Shown here piece after piece: positions 16,839-26,871 of a stretch of DNA of 64,000 nt; position 1 is the first letter of the stretch, and every line of letters starts with the position of its first letter. A program made the translations under genes and the position numbers. The stretch comes from an uncultured Lachnospiraceae bacterium. GTDB taxonomy: Bacteria; Bacillota; Clostridia; Lachnospirales; Lachnospiraceae. The stretch lies in contig CAJUHQ010000002.1 of NCBI GenBank assembly GCA_910586095.1, positions 1 to 64,000 of the forward strand. Direction: 5' to 3'. The notes beneath the pieces are model-generated. The model saw only the letters and a program-made list of their open reading frames with translations. It searched no databases and was not told where the DNA came from.

Positions 16839-17036
16839 TCTTCTATTTTCTATTGTGCTTTTTTGTATGTACTCTTCTACTTCTATGAACAATTTCTTAT
16901 CCCCTCTCTATCATTTTTGATAGTTCTCTCGCGTATTTTATTGCATCATTCATATTTTTTACTATTTCATATAATTTGATATAATACTTCTATATGAGCT
17001 ATCCAACTCTCTACTCCTTATAGCAAAGCCATTTAC

Positions 17037-17291
17037 TCAGATAACACCATTCAAGACATATTTGAGGTTTTGGCTTTCATTTGCACTGTTAAAAAACAAG
17101 GTCATTACTTTTTTTGATCCTAACATTCTGCTAAAAAAGTGGCTATTATCAAAAAGTCCTTTCAGATCTGTAAGTGAGTAATAATTTATCCATCTTCTGA
17201 CAAACTGTGTTAGTTTCTTGGCTCTATCAATCACGCTCACATTTTCCACCTCATCAACGGTGTCATTGTCCTTGACTCTTGCTTTACACAA
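17037..17291 (-). pseudogene. Remnant of a group II intron reverse transcriptase/maturase
   Basis: The 84-residue frame contains DRAKKLTQFVRRWINYYSLTDLKGLFDNS, matching the C-terminal maturase (domain X) pattern KLK.F.RGW.NYF.LADMKGL of group II intron proteins. The reverse transcriptase domain is missing and no intron domain V is visible. Adjacent stretches (about 16905-16990 and 17292-17392, minus strand) also read like short pieces of coding sequence, so 16839-17506 is gene debris. Confidence 0.6.
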
Positions 17292-17506
17292 GTTTTTGCA
17301 TATTCTTCGATGTCCAAGACATTCTTGTCATCAAAATTAGCTCTTTGCCATATTGTCAAGTGACTGATTGATTCTTTTTTACTTTTACACATGAAATCTT
17401 GTAGCTGTGCTATAAGTGTGCTAAACTCAACATAACAATACGTTAGAATTGTATCATTTCGATTTCTTTATTTTATTAATTACTTCTACAAGGAGAACTT
17501 AGAAAA

Positions 17507-17791
17507 GTGAACATACAAGAATTTAATACCGTTGGTTATTTTATTAAACACTATTTTAATTGGTCTATGAATTATTCTGACTTAGAATCTTGTATTGAAG
17601 ACTTTTTAATGAGAGAAAAAAAGGAAGATATAAAATGCTTCAAAAAAGAAATAGAAACATTGTATATGTTAAATGATTCAGACGTTATTAGAGAAGTATC
17701 TTATAAACTCGGAGATAGAGGAATACCAACTAATAAAGCTTTAGATATGATATCGTTATTATATATAAAAATATTCAAAGATAAAAAATAA
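17507..17791 (+). CDS. CdiI-like immunity protein
   Basis: This 94-aa acidic helical protein resembles the CdiI_2-type contact-dependent inhibition immunity family: an N-terminal F..YF.....W segment, a helix SDLESCIEDFLMREKKEDIKC, and a closing GIPTNKALDMISLLYIKI block. Such proteins neutralise toxin tips of CDI, T6SS or LXG/T7SS effectors. No toxin gene is beside it; upstream is intron debris, so it may be an orphan. Start is GTG at 17507 after AAGGAGA. Identification is by pattern only. Confidence 0.5.
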   Translation: MNIQEFNTVGYFIKHYFNWSMNYSDLESCIEDFLMREKKEDIKCFKKEIETLYMLNDSDVIREVSYKLGDRGIPTNKALDMISLLYIKIFKDKK

Positions 17792-17820
17792 ACCAGCTTC
17801 CAGTATATCAAGTAATTCAA

Positions 17821-17855
17821 AAAAGGCAGCCGCCCCGTCAAAGCGTCTGCCTTTT
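17821..17855. terminator. Bidirectional terminator between immunity gene and lysS
   Basis: AAAAGGCAG and CTGCCTTTT form the outer stem with further G/C pairing inside, and it has A/T runs on both sides. It ends the converging transcripts of the immunity gene and lysS. Confidence 0.75.
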
Positions 17856-17948
17856 CCTGTATTTGTTCTTTTACCCACATCTAAAAACTTCTGCTATTAT
17901 CTTTAGCTTAGCTTAAAACCCCTATTTTAAGTGCACAAACCCTTGATT

Positions 17949-19466
17949 TTACTGGTCTTTTCCGCCAAGCGTTTTCATCGTCGGGAACAACAATACATCG
18001 CGTATTGCAGGTGAGTTTGTCATCATCATCACCATTCGATCAATTCCAAATCCTATCCCGCCCGTAGGAGGCATGCCAATGCTAAGTGCGTTGAGAAAGT
18101 CTTCGTCCGTGTGATTGGCTTCCGCATCTCCGGCTGCCAACAATTCCTCCTGCGCCGCAAATCGCGCTCTCTGATCGATTGGATCATTGAGTTCTGAATA
18201 AGCATTGGCCATCTCCCAACCATTCATAAAGAATTCAAAGCGTTCTACATACTCTGGATTGTCTGGTTTTTTCTTGGTAAGTGGTGAAATTTCAATAGGA
18301 TGATCCATCACAAAAGTTGGCTGAATCAAATGTTCCTCTACAAATTCCTCAAAGAAGCGGTTTAAAATATCACCTTTTTTATGCTTGTCTTCAAATTCTA
18401 CATGCTTTTCTTTTGCGATTGCGCGTGCTTCCTCTATTGTATGAATCTCATGGAAATCCACACCTGCATATTTCTTAACTGCGTCCACCATTGTGATGCG
18501 CTCGAATGGCTTTGACAAATCCATCTCGTGCTCTCCATAGGTCAAAATAGCAGTTCCAGTAACTTCTTTTGCCACATAACGATATAGATTTTCTGTCAAA
18601 TCCATCATACCATGATAATCTGTATAAGCCTGATATAACTCCATCAGAGTAAATTCAGGATTGTGTCGTGTATCTAATCCCTCATTGCGAAAAACACGTC
18701 CAATCTCATACACGCGCTCCATTCCACCCACGATCAATCTCTTTAAATAAAGCTCTAGCGATATCCTCAATTTTAAGTCCTCGTCGAGCGCATTAAAGTG
18801 TGTCTCAAAAGGGCGTGCCGCCGCACCGCCTGCATTGGATACAAGCATTGGCGTCTCTACTTCCATAAATCCCTGGCTGTCTAAATATCTGCGAATACTT
18901 GAGAGTACTTTAGAACGCTTAATAAAGGTATCACGAACTTCTGTATTCATAATAAGATCAACATATCTTTGACGGTATCGGATATCTGTGTCTGTCAGAC
19001 CATGAAACTTTTCAGGAAGAATCTGCAAGCTTTTTGATAATAGTGTCACAGATGAAGCATGGACTGACATCTCACCCGTCTTTGTCTTAAAGACCTCTCC
19101 GCTAATGCCGAGAATATCGCCCACATCATACTTCTTAAAATCAGCATAACAATCTTCGCCAATGCTATCTCTTGCCACATAACACTGAATATTTCCCTGC
19201 ACATCCTGCACATTACAAAAAGAAGCCTTTCCCATAACGCGTTTAAACATCATACGCCCTGCTATAGTGACTTGTTTTCCCTCTAGCTGATCAAAATCAT
19301 CTTTGATCTGTTGACTGTGGTGCGTAACATCAAACTTTGTAATTAAAAAAGGATCTTTTCCCGCCTCCTGTAAAGCGGTAAGTTTTTCACGACGCACCTT
19401 CAAAAGCTGATTGATATCCTGTTGCTGGTTGTTCTTCTCCTGATTGTTGTTCTGTCCCTGTGACAC
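17949..19466 (-). CDS. lysS: Lysyl-tRNA synthetase, class II
   Basis: This 505-aa enzyme charges tRNA-Lys with lysine using ATP. An N-terminal Gln/Asn-rich extension (1-22) precedes the OB-fold anticodon-binding domain (about 65-150, VTIAGRMMFKRVMGKASF). The catalytic core shows class II motif 2 FRNEGLDTRHNPEFT (about 261-275) and motif 3 GGIGFGIDRMVMMM near residue 478. Length is normal. It follows greA by 15 nt and shares its promoter at 20.2 kb, a common arrangement in Firmicutes. No T-box is seen. Confidence 0.98.
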   Translation of the reverse strand: MSQGQNNNQEKNNQQQDINQLLKVRREKLTALQEAGKDPFLITKFDVTHHSQQIKDDFDQLEGKQVTIAGRMMFKRVMGKASFCNVQDVQGNIQCYVARDSIGEDCYADFKKYDVGDILGISGEVFKTKTGEMSVHASSVTLLSKSLQILPEKFHGLTDTDIRYRQRYVDLIMNTEVRDTFIKRSKVLSSIRRYLDSQGFMEVETPMLVSNAGGAAARPFETHFNALDEDLKLRISLELYLKRLIVGGMERVYEIGRVFRNEGLDTRHNPEFTLMELYQAYTDYHGMMDLTENLYRYVAKEVTGTAILTYGEHEMDLSKPFERITMVDAVKKYAGVDFHEIHTIEEARAIAKEKHVEFEDKHKKGDILNRFFEEFVEEHLIQPTFVMDHPIEISPLTKKKPDNPEYVERFEFFMNGWEMANAYSELNDPIDQRARFAAQEELLAAGDAEANHTDEDFLNALSIGMPPTGGIGFGIDRMVMMMTNSPAIRDVLLFPTMKTLGGKDQ

Positions 19467-19481
19467 GTAATCTTCTCCTTT

Positions 19482-19973
19482 CTATACTTCTGGCCTATAA
19501 ATATTCAAAATTGTATATTCAATGACGCCTGCTGGTGCTTCCACTGTAACAATATCACCTTTTCTAGCACCCAAAAGCGCCTTTCCTAGCGGCGACTCAT
19601 TTGAAATTTTACCTTTTAGACTGTTTGCCTCTGTAGCACCGACAATCTTAAACTCCATCTCATCTTCAAACTCGTTATCCTTTACTTTCACAGCCAGTCC
19701 AAAGCTAACTTTCTCAAGGTTGTGGTCATCATCCTCCATATCCACAACTTCTACATTTTTTAAGATCTTCTCGAGCTCTTCAATTCTCGCTTCGATATCG
19801 CGCTGCTCATCCTTTGCCGCATCGTACTCTGCATTCTCTGATAAATCACCCTGTTCTCTGGCTTCCTTAATTTTCTGAGCAACTTCCTTTCTCTTGATTA
19901 CTTTGAGTTCATGCAACTCATCCTCATATCGTTTCAATCCTTCGCGCGTCAATAAATTTTTCTTTGTTTCCAT
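19482..19973 (-). CDS. greA: Transcription elongation factor GreA
   Basis: This 163-aa factor stimulates transcript cleavage in backtracked RNA polymerase. It shows the N-terminal coiled coil with LTREGLKRYEDELHELK, AREQGDLSENAEYDAAKDEQ carrying the acidic tip residues, and a C-terminal domain with SPLGKALLGARKGD. ATG at 19973 has GAAAGGGTG eight nt upstream; a GTG six codons earlier is less likely. First gene of the greA-lysS operon. Confidence 0.97.
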   Translation of the reverse strand: METKKNLLTREGLKRYEDELHELKVIKRKEVAQKIKEAREQGDLSENAEYDAAKDEQRDIEARIEELEKILKNVEVVDMEDDDHNLEKVSFGLAVKVKDNEFEDEMEFKIVGATEANSLKGKISNESPLGKALLGARKGDIVTVEAPAGVIEYTILNIYRPEV

Positions 19974-20170
19974 GAATTTACACCCTTTCACAATCTTTTT
20001 ACTTCAAAACCATAATGGACAAATTTTAGCCTCGATACAGGCTTGTACTCACAGCGTTATAAGCACTTAGCCATTCATTTCATTCATAAAAATAGTTCAC
20101 GTACTTTTATGCAGCTTTATACGCCTTTTCATTAATAGTTCAAAACTTCTATTATCCCATAAACTCTGAT

Positions 20171-20199
20171 ATTATAGTATTTTTTAACTGCTCTGTCAA
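20171..20199 (-). promoter_or_regulatory. Promoter of greA-lysS
   Basis: TTGACA (20194-20199), 17 bp, TATAAT (20171-20176) on the minus strand, a perfect consensus. The leader is about 190 nt; apart from weak pairing I see no known riboswitch or T-box in 19974-20165. Bases 20200-20319 hold nothing else recognisable. Confidence 0.9.
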
Positions 20200-20319
20200 G
20201 GTTCTATCCCATGCAATTGCCAATCCCCCGCAAAAGTAGAGAAACTCCTGTCTAACATGCTAAAAATACGTGTACTACCACTAATAAAGACCTTTACCTT
20301 TTACGCGTATCTGACACAC

Positions 20320-21315
20320 CTACTCCGATTCGCTCATAAATATTTTTCTGATCGCCTCTTCGAGCTGTGCAAACGTTTCCATTTCATTTACCATCCGCCG
20401 AAGCCTTGCCGAATGTGGAAGTCCCGCTGTATACCAGGCCACATGTTTTCGCATCTCGCGTACAGCTATATACTCTTTCTTATATGCAAGCTGTATTGTA
20501 CTATGGCGCATAATTGTATCTCCAATTTGTTGTTTCGTTGGCCTTGGAGGTAAGTTGCCTGTATCTAAATACGCATTAATCTCACTAAAAATCCACGGGT
20601 TTCCGCGGCATGCACGCCCTACCATAATCCCATCACAACCCGTCTGCTCAATTAATTGTGCTGCGCAAAAAGCATCTGTGACATCACCATTCCCAATCAC
20701 AGGAATGGACACCGCTTCTTTTACCTTTTGAATAATCTCCCAATCCGCTGCTCCTGCATAGTATTGTTCCCTAGTTCTGCCATGTACTGTTATAGCCGCC
20801 GCACCATTTTCTTCAGCTATTTTTGCGATCTCTACCGCATTGATATGGTTTTCATCAAAACCCTTTCTAATTTTTACTGTAACAGGCTTTTGAATAGCAT
20901 GAGAGACTGCATAGATAATTTCTCCTGCTAATTTTGGTTCCAGCATCAATGCACTTCCCTCATAATTGTTCACCACTTTGGGAACAGGACATCCCATATT
21001 AATATCCAATATTGCAAAAGGACGGTCCTCAATATACTTGGCCGCCTCTGCCATAATCTCTGGCTCTGAACCAAACAATTGTAAGGATACTGGCACTTCG
21101 TCAGGATGTATCTCCATCAAGGACTCTGTATTTTTGTTTCTATATTGTATGGCTTTGGCACTAACCATTTCTGTGCACACAAGCCCTGCTTTCTGTTCTT
21201 TACAAAGCAATCTAAATGGAAGATCTGTAATCCCTGCCATAGGCGCTACTATTACGTTATTTTGAAGAATGACATCTCCAATCTTTATCTGTCTGTCATC
21301 GGTTATTTTTTTCAT
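20320..21315 (-). CDS. dusB: tRNA-dihydrouridine synthase
   Basis: This 331-aa flavoenzyme reduces uridines in the tRNA D-loop using NADPH. Motifs are the FMN-barrel start [27 protein letters not shown] with the catalytic Cys (about residue 108), VKIRKG and [14 protein letters not shown], then [18 protein letters not shown]. The C-terminal helical RNA-binding domain is complete. It overlaps coaX by 20 nt and is the last gene of the birA-coaX-dusB group. dusB is the usual Firmicute paralogue; the letter is by family habit. Confidence 0.93.
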   Translation of the reverse strand: MKKITDDRQIKIGDVILQNNVIVAPMAGITDLPFRLLCKEQKAGLVCTEMVSAKAIQYRNKNTESLMEIHPDEVPVSLQLFGSEPEIMAEAAKYIEDRPFAILDINMGCPVPKVVNNYEGSALMLEPKLAGEIIYAVSHAIQKPVTVKIRKGFDENHINAVEIAKIAEENGAAAITVHGRTREQYYAGAADWEIIQKVKEAVSIPVIGNGDVTDAFCAAQLIEQTGCDGIMVGRACRGNPWIFSEINAYLDTGNLPPRPTKQQIGDTIMRHSTIQLAYKKEYIAVREMRKHVAWYTAGLPHSARLRRMVNEMETFAQLEEAIRKIFMSESE

Positions 21316-22066
21316 AGATAATTCTGAGTCCCTCCAGGGTCAACGCGCTATTGTACTCCTGTATCATATCGGTTTCAGCAGATATAATACGTCCAAGTCC
21401 TCCAGTGGCAACCACCTTCAGATCCTCATAATTCGTCTCTTTTTTTACTCGCTGAATAATGTACTCTGTCTGACCAATCTGACCATACACCAATCCCGCC
21501 TGCATACTAGAAATTGTCTCCTGGGCCAAAATCGATGCTGGCTTTTTGATCTCAACCTCTGGAAGCCTTGCAGTATCCTCCCACATTGCTTTTGCTGACA
21601 TACGAATACCAGGTGCTGTTATCCCAGCACAAAAACTACCTTCTGCATTGACAAGATCATAGGTGGTGGCTGTTCCAAAATCAATCACAAGTACAGGCCC
21701 TCCATACAATTCATATGCGGCAACTGCGTCTACTATTCTATCTGAACCAATTTCACGTGGATTTTCTGTCACAATCCGTATCCCAGTTTTGATCCCTGCT
21801 CCAACAATCAGCAATCTTTCCTTCACATAGCGTTTAATCCCACTTGTAAGCGAGTGCATTACGTTGGGCACAACACTCGCAACAATTGTGCCTTCAATCT
21901 GTTCTGTGCGAATATTATTTTTAAATAATAGCTCTGTGATTAATACACCATACTCATCTGAAGTGCGTGGTGTCTTTGACATCAGCCGAAAGGTGGTTAC
22001 CAGCTCCTTTTTCTTGTACACCCCAAATGTAATATTGGTATTTCCCACATCAATGACCAAAATCAT
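21296..22066 (-). CDS. coaX: Type III pantothenate kinase
   Basis: This 256-aa enzyme makes 4'-phosphopantothenate, the first step of coenzyme A synthesis. ASKHA-fold motifs are visible: [16 protein letters not shown] (phosphate 1), [29 protein letters not shown] (phosphate 2) and a C-terminal ATGGLGRII. Length is typical of the type III family. Overlap with dusB implies coupled translation. Biotin ligase lies two genes upstream, so cofactor genes are grouped here. Confidence 0.96.
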   Translation of the reverse strand: MILVIDVGNTNITFGVYKKKELVTTFRLMSKTPRTSDEYGVLITELLFKNNIRTEQIEGTIVASVVPNVMHSLTSGIKRYVKERLLIVGAGIKTGIRIVTENPREIGSDRIVDAVAAYELYGGPVLVIDFGTATTYDLVNAEGSFCAGITAPGIRMSAKAMWEDTARLPEVEIKKPASILAQETISSMQAGLVYGQIGQTEYIIQRVKKETNYEDLKVVATGGLGRIISAETDMIQEYNSALTLEGLRIIYEKNNR

Positions 22067-22145
22067 GTTCTACTCTCCTACTCTATGATTGTTATTCATC
22101 CCTGCACACTAACTCCTATTTGCCTAATAACACAGCAAACACCAT

Positions 22146-22505
22146 TCACTTACCTTCATCAAGCAAGATCTCCATTGGTTCATGGAGTATAAATATCCTG
22201 TAATAGAGACTAAGTGACTCTAAAAGCTCCTGCCGTTGCCTGCGTATCTCTCCCACTAATAGCCCACTGCTAATCTCGTCATACAATATATCCTCCTCGT
22301 AGGCGTCTGTCTCTATGCTTACACTACCATCCTCCTCAAAAACAAGAGTAAACACTCCTCCCACTTCTTCCGTAAACAACACACATATAATATGCAGTTC
22401 TTCTTTTATTGAATCAGGAATTTTACTAAATTTTTCATTAAAATAATATTTCTGTTCATAGGCATTTGCTCCACAAAGCACAATGCGCTCACTGCCTTTT
22501 ATCAT
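22146..22505 (-). CDS. Conserved hypothetical protein (possibly DUF6145)
   Basis: This 119-aa acidic protein (MIKGSERIVLCGANAYEQKYYFN...) has a beta-rich middle with FTLVFEEDGSVSIET and a helical RRQRQELLESLSLYYRIF end. I recall similar proteins near coaX/birA in Lachnospiraceae (DUF6145), but the assignment is from memory. No catalytic motif or membrane segment is seen. It is co-directional with birA and coaX (80-nt gap to coaX). Confidence 0.6.
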   Translation of the reverse strand: MIKGSERIVLCGANAYEQKYYFNEKFSKIPDSIKEELHIICVLFTEEVGGVFTLVFEEDGSVSIETDAYEEDILYDEISSGLLVGEIRRQRQELLESLSLYYRIFILHEPMEILLDEGK

Positions 22506-22649
22506 ACTTTTTACCCATACTCCCTCAAAGGTCTAGAAATTTTGTACACAGATATCACTTTTTGCCTGCATGAATACTATTATAGTACTATCTAACTCAT
22601 ATTTAGAGATCTGCTTTGCCTATTTTTTAATACTACTTGTTCTTATTCT

Positions 22650-23645
22650 TTATATCGCATAACCATACACTCCGCGCACTGACACTTCTCCTGCATAGAC
22701 TAAAACGGTTTTGCCGTCACTCTCACGCACCACAATCAATTCGCCCTTTTCATTGATCCCTTGTGCGACTCCATTGTACTCTCCCTGTGGATCTAACACG
22801 CGCACTTGCCTGCCACAATTTACTAAATCACGATTGTATCGCTCTACAAGCTCTGCTAAGCTCCATTGCTTTTCAAATAATTCATATATCTTCTCAAAAT
22901 GATACATAACACGTGCTACTAACTGCGCACGATTATAGTGCACACCATTCTCTAAATAGAGCGACGTTGCCTTATCTTGAATATCCTCTGCAAATGTAGT
23001 CTGATTTACATTGATACCCGTTCCAATCACAACATAGTGAATACCATCTAGTTCTGCGCTCATCTCTGTAAGAATACCACAAACTTTTTTGTTGTTAATC
23101 ACAATATCATTGGGCCATTTGATACCACAACTTGCCTTCGTAATCTCCTTTAACGCCTCTAATACTGCCATTGCCATCACTAGAGTCAACGCAGAAGCTT
23201 TTTCTGGATGACATGAAGGTCTAAGTAGCAATGACATATAAATATTTTGTCCTTCTGGCGCTTCCCAATTGTGTCCGCGGCGCCCTCTTCCTGCTGTTTG
23301 CATATCAGCAACCACAAGCAAGCCAGCGTCTTCACCAGACTCTGCTAATTCCTTTGCATCAATGTTTGTGGAAGTTGTCTTGTTGCGAAATACTAGCTTT
23401 TTTCCTATCCACTTCGTATCCATATAACTAATAATTGCTGCTTTTGAAAACACTTCTGTATCCTTGTCCTCCACAAGTCGATAGCCCTTATTATTTTGTG
23501 CCTCGATGATAAACCCTTCCTTCTCTAGTTGCTTGATCGCTTTCCACACTGCTGTGCGCGACACTCCATACTGTGCACAAAGCTCTTGTCCACTCACATA
23601 TCCATCTGCATCACGAAGCCTTTTTAAAATCTCCTCATTCTTCAC
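22650..23645 (-). CDS. birA: Biotin-protein ligase and biotin operon repressor
   Basis: This 331-aa protein joins biotin to carboxylases via biotinyl-AMP and represses biotin genes. It has an N-terminal winged HTH (about 3-60: ILKRLRDADGYVSGQELCAQYGVSRTAVWKAIKQLEKEGF), GRGRRGHNWEAPEGQNIYMSLLLRP in the biotin/ATP site, KWPNDI and a C-terminal SH3-like domain. GTG at 23645 is favoured as start because GGGGG stands 5 nt upstream inside a repeat-derived leader; an in-frame ATG at 23657 lies within that ribosome site and lacks one of its own. Confidence 0.95.
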   Translation of the reverse strand: MKNEEILKRLRDADGYVSGQELCAQYGVSRTAVWKAIKQLEKEGFIIEAQNNKGYRLVEDKDTEVFSKAAIISYMDTKWIGKKLVFRNKTTSTNIDAKELAESGEDAGLLVVADMQTAGRGRRGHNWEAPEGQNIYMSLLLRPSCHPEKASALTLVMAMAVLEALKEITKASCGIKWPNDIVINNKKVCGILTEMSAELDGIHYVVIGTGINVNQTTFAEDIQDKATSLYLENGVHYNRAQLVARVMYHFEKIYELFEKQWSLAELVERYNRDLVNCGRQVRVLDPQGEYNGVAQGINEKGELIVVRESDGKTVLVYAGEVSVRGVYGYAI

Positions 23646-23885
23646 ACTAACCCCCATGTCGCGCAAAGCTGCGACTCAAATCATGGACGTGAAAAAAGTC
23701 TGCTATGCAGACTTAGTACTTCTGCGTGAAGCAGCCTTTGCTGCAAACGAAAACTGCCACAGGCAGTTAGAAGTACTTTTCACGCTAACTCCCGCTTGCC
23801 CGCTTTTGCGGGCTCTTCAATCAAGATAAGTGAAATTTTAATTTCACTTTAACTCCCATTCGCCCGCTTTTGCGGGCTCTTGCCG
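23646..23885 (-). repeat. Array of leader repeats, family A, between argF and birA
   Basis: Hairpins in order from the birA side: GTCGC/GCGAC (23658-23675) followed on mRNA by CATGGGGGTTAGTGTG, which serves as the birA ribosome site and start; AAGTCTGC-TAT-GCAGACTT (23697-23715); GCAGCCTTTGCTGC; AACTGCC-ACA-GGCAGTT; and two copies of CCCGC-TTTT-GCGGG (about 23800 and 23863) each followed by GGGAGTTA. Parts of 20-27 bp recur exactly at 32.5-32.7 kb. Confidence 0.85.
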
Positions 23886-23891
23886 ATACCT

Positions 23892-24881
23892 TTAGTTTCC
23901 TAATGTTGCTGCCATTACTGCCTTAATGGTATGCATGCGATTTTCTGCCTCATCAAACACAAGAGATCGCTCTGATTCAAACACCTCGTCTGTCACCTCA
24001 AGCTCTGTAAATCCATATTTCTCGCCTTGAGTCTTTCCGATCTTAGTCTTAAGATCATGAAAAGCTGGGAGACAATGCAAAAAGACCGCTTGCTCTCCTG
24101 CATTGGCCATCACTGCACTTGTAACCTTGTAGGGTGCAAGTACTTTGATACGTTCCTCCCATATTGCTTCTGGCTCCCCCATTGAAACCCATACATCTGT
24201 GTAGATGACATCCACACCTTTTGTTCCTACCTCTACATCTTCTGTAAGAGTGATCGTTGCACCAGATTTTTGTGCATACTCATTACACTCAGCTACCAGA
24301 GCATCGTTAGGAAAATAGTCCTTTGCAGTGCATGCGGTAAAGTGCATGCCAAGCTTTGCACAGACAATCATCAAAGAGTTCCCCATGTTATAACGTGCAT
24401 CCCCCATGTACGTCAACTTGATTCCTTGCAAATGTCCAAAGTGCTCACGAATAGTCAACATATCTGCAAGCATTTGTGTAGGATGATACTCATTCGTAAG
24501 ACCATTCCATACAGGCACTCCCGCATAACGTGCAAGCTCCTCCACAATCGACTGTTCAAAACCGCGATATTCTATTCCTTCATACATTCTGCCAAGTACT
24601 CTTGCAGTATCTGCTATTGACTCTTTCTTGCCAATCTGAGAAACAGATGGGTCCAAATATGTAGCTCCCATTCCTAAATCGTGTGCCGCCACCTCGAACG
24701 AACAACGTGTACGCGTACTAGTCTTCTCAAAAATAAGGGCAACATTCTTTCCCCGAAGCGTATCATGTGGTATACCTTTTTTCTTTTTGTCCTTATACTC
24801 TGCCGCCAAATCAATAAGATACAGGATTTCCTCCGGTGTGAAATCCTTCAACGTCAAAAAATTGCGTCCTTTTAAATCCAT
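23892..24881 (-). CDS. argF: Ornithine carbamoyltransferase
   Basis: This 329-aa enzyme makes citrulline from ornithine and carbamoyl phosphate in arginine synthesis. The carbamoyl phosphate site [13 protein letters not shown] (about 50-62), [11 protein letters not shown] and the ornithine-site HCLPAFHD (about 265-272) are intact. ATG at 24881 follows AGGAGG with 7 nt spacing; the frame stays open upstream through a hairpin leader but has no better site. It stands alone, so could also be read as catabolic arcB; no arcA or arcC is nearby. Confidence 0.95.
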   Translation of the reverse strand: MDLKGRNFLTLKDFTPEEILYLIDLAAEYKDKKKKGIPHDTLRGKNVALIFEKTSTRTRCSFEVAAHDLGMGATYLDPSVSQIGKKESIADTARVLGRMYEGIEYRGFEQSIVEELARYAGVPVWNGLTNEYHPTQMLADMLTIREHFGHLQGIKLTYMGDARYNMGNSLMIVCAKLGMHFTACTAKDYFPNDALVAECNEYAQKSGATITLTEDVEVGTKGVDVIYTDVWVSMGEPEAIWEERIKVLAPYKVTSAVMANAGEQAVFLHCLPAFHDLKTKIGKTQGEKYGFTELEVTDEVFESERSLVFDEAENRMHTIKAVMAATLGN

Positions 24882-24894
24882 TTTTATACCTCCT

Positions 24895-25012
24895 TGCATA
24901 CTTTGACCTGTATCTGAACCCATAGTTTGAAAGCGGCCTTCCTTCAAACTCATATGCGCTGCATTTTTAATATACAGCCCCATCTATAGTTTAAAAGCGG
25001 CCTTCTTTTATA
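24895..25012 (-). repeat. Two hairpin units in the argF leader
   Basis: AGTTTGAA ... TTCAAACT (24924-24950) encloses GGAAGGCCGC, and a second unit AGTTTAAAAGCGGCCTTCTTTTA (24988-25010) repeats its core. The AGTTTGAA/TTCAAACT arms resemble the second hairpin of the family C leaders. They could act as an attenuator or simply be a repeat. Confidence 0.6.
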
Positions 25013-25062
25013 TTTTCTACCTTTTTCATTTCAGTTTTCTATAAAACTTCAACTTATCGAAT

Positions 25063-25091
25063 ATAATACCACAAATATTGTTCTAAGACAA
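25063..25091 (-). promoter_or_regulatory. Promoter of argF
   Basis: TTGTCT (25086-25091), 17 bp, TATTAT (25063-25068) on the minus strand. The transcript would have a leader of about 175 nt with the two hairpin units. I see no convincing ArgR box. Bases 25092-25383 show no gene. Confidence 0.7.
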
Positions 25092-25383
25092 TAACCCTCT
25101 AGAGACATTCCTGGTTCCTTATGACATTTATTGCATTTCAAATTTGATTCTATAGTTTATCCCTATCTTATGAACTAGAACACAATAACACATTATTATC
25201 TAACTAGCAACATGTACTTTCTCCATTTGAAATATAACTACCTCTCACCACCAAAACTCAGAGTATTTATTAGTCTACTGACAGTTCTTTTTCTGGGTGC
25301 CTATGCAATCAAGTAGCGACTTATGCGTCGGATGCGGGCAGATTTAGCTGCATATCTTTTTTCTGCGTCCGTGTGCATAAAGA

Positions 25384-25410
25384 AAGCGCAATCCGTTATA
25401 GATTGCGCTT
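25384..25410 (-). terminator. Terminator after the SH3/SleB hydrolase gene
   Basis: AAGCGCAATC and GATTGCGCTT form a 10-bp perfect stem; on the minus strand TCTTT follows. Confidence 0.75.
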
Positions 25411-25432
25411 GTTATTTATTAATCTTTGTATA

Positions 25433-26620
25433 TTACCAGAATACATGATTACCAATAACCAATCCTTGCTGGTTTCCAACTCTTCTAAAATGAAGTGCAT
25501 CTCCGACATTGCATCTACCGTTGATAGCCTCCTGTGCTGCTTGCATACAAGATGCGTTAGTCGTTTTATTTAATATGAGCGATTCCATTTTTCCTTTTGA
25601 TGCAGGTGCAAACTGTCCAGATGCATAAATTACTTCTGTGATGGTGTTTGGGTATCCGCTGCACCGCACGCGATTCATAACCACTGCGCCTACAGCAACT
25701 TGCCCTTCATAAGGTTCACCACCTGCTTCACACTGAATCAATGCTCCCAAAATTTCAAGCTCTGTTGCAGAAGCAAGCACTGCTTCCTTTTGCACGTTTC
25801 TAGCTTCTTGAGCCTTTGCTGATGCCGCACGCGCTTTTTCCGCTGCCTTTGCTGCTTCTTCCTCTCTCTTACGAATGGTTTCCATAGACTCGGCTGTATC
25901 AATGTCAAATGTGACCTTAACATACTCTGCGGATACATAACCTGTAGCCCCTTCATAGCTGACCTTGACCCAATCGCCCTCCTCAGCAATCGCCTCTACG
26001 GCCTCTCCATTCGCTAAAAGTCCAAGAATTCCAGCGGAAGTACTAGCTTCCTTTCTAACACGTAATGTTTCTGTATTAGAACAAGCCGTAAGAATTCCTA
26101 CTTCCTTTGCTAACTCCTCAGCCTCTTTTCCAAAATAGAGGTACTCATTCTTCACCCAGCCAATTACATCGCCAGACTGAAGCTTCGTCCATCCGTCTTT
26201 TCTCTCTAAAATATCTCCGCCACAATCCTTATAAAGCACTCCTAGCTTCTCCGAATCCTGGTCGGCGTCCTGTCGTATATTCACATACTGATTCACATTT
26301 GCCATTACAAACGTTGACTGTTCCTGCGGCTGTACAATTACCTCTGGTATACGATTGTTTCTTGCAAATGTAATGAGCTCTTCTTTGTTCATGGAAATTT
26401 CTGCATCTAATACATTCGCTGCACCGGCTGTCGTCACCAGCTCACTCGTCTTATCTGCTGAATTCATCTTGTCTAATGTGGCTTCCTGCTTTTTGCCTAT
26501 ACCATCCGTAATCTTTGCTGTGATATCAGCCGCCTTGATGTTAAATGGTATAGAGACAAACGCGGTCGTAACTGCTATAACGCACAACAGATATTTCCAC
26601 CTTTCGCAATTTGTCTTCAT
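25433..26620 (-). CDS. Secreted cell-wall hydrolase with SH3b domains (SleB/CwlJ type)
   Basis: This 395-aa exported protein begins with a signal peptide (KYLLCVIAVTTAFVSIPFNIKA, about 9-30). Two SH3b domains follow (about 105-160 with VNIRQDADQDSEKLG, and 180-235 with LRVRKEASTSAGILG). A charged Ala/Lys/Glu coiled linker (245-285) leads to the SleB/CwlJ hydrolase domain (about 285-395: ELEILGALIQCEAGGEPYEGQVAVGAVVMNRV), with the catalytic Glu in CEAGGEP. It cuts peptidoglycan, in spore germination or wall turnover. Single gene with its own promoter and terminator. Confidence 0.92.
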   Translation of the reverse strand: MKTNCERWKYLLCVIAVTTAFVSIPFNIKAADITAKITDGIGKKQEATLDKMNSADKTSELVTTAGAANVLDAEISMNKEELITFARNNRIPEVIVQPQEQSTFVMANVNQYVNIRQDADQDSEKLGVLYKDCGGDILERKDGWTKLQSGDVIGWVKNEYLYFGKEAEELAKEVGILTACSNTETLRVRKEASTSAGILGLLANGEAVEAIAEEGDWVKVSYEGATGYVSAEYVKVTFDIDTAESMETIRKREEEAAKAAEKARAASAKAQEARNVQKEAVLASATELEILGALIQCEAGGEPYEGQVAVGAVVMNRVRCSGYPNTITEVIYASGQFAPASKGKMESLILNKTTNASCMQAAQEAINGRCNVGDALHFRRVGNQQGLVIGNHVFW

Positions 26621-26842
26621 TTCCTCTCCATTTTCCTTTCAATTCTTTTATTGTGAAAGTCCAAAAACCTTCGTACACACGTCAAACTCTTCGACTTTAT
26701 GTATGATTGTTCCCAGAAATTTCCACTTTTATTCATGAAATGACTGTACAATAAATTCTTTTTCTTTTGTAACAAAATAAATATTAGTTTTACGTTTTTG
26801 CAACAAATGTTACGTAAATATTAACATCTATTACGTTTTCAT

Positions 26843-26871
26843 ATGATAGCAAAGAGTTCGCGACTTGTCAA
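26843..26871 (-). promoter_or_regulatory. Promoter of the SH3/SleB gene, lying in an inverted repeat
   Basis: TTGACA (26866-26871), 17 bp, TATCAT (26843-26848) on the minus strand. The -35 box sits in the loop of GAGTTCGC / GCGAACTC (26854-26882), so a symmetric protein could bind across it. The leader is about 215 nt. Bases 26883-27016 show nothing else. Confidence 0.75.

Noticed and set aside
19974-20165. T-box leader for lysS
   Set aside because: No specifier loop, AGTA box or TGGNACCGCG sequence; greA lies between leader and lysS.
24882-25062. Arginine attenuator or riboswitch in the argF leader
   Set aside because: Only two short repeat hairpins are seen, no Arg-rich leader peptide, no anti-terminator pair and no known aptamer core.
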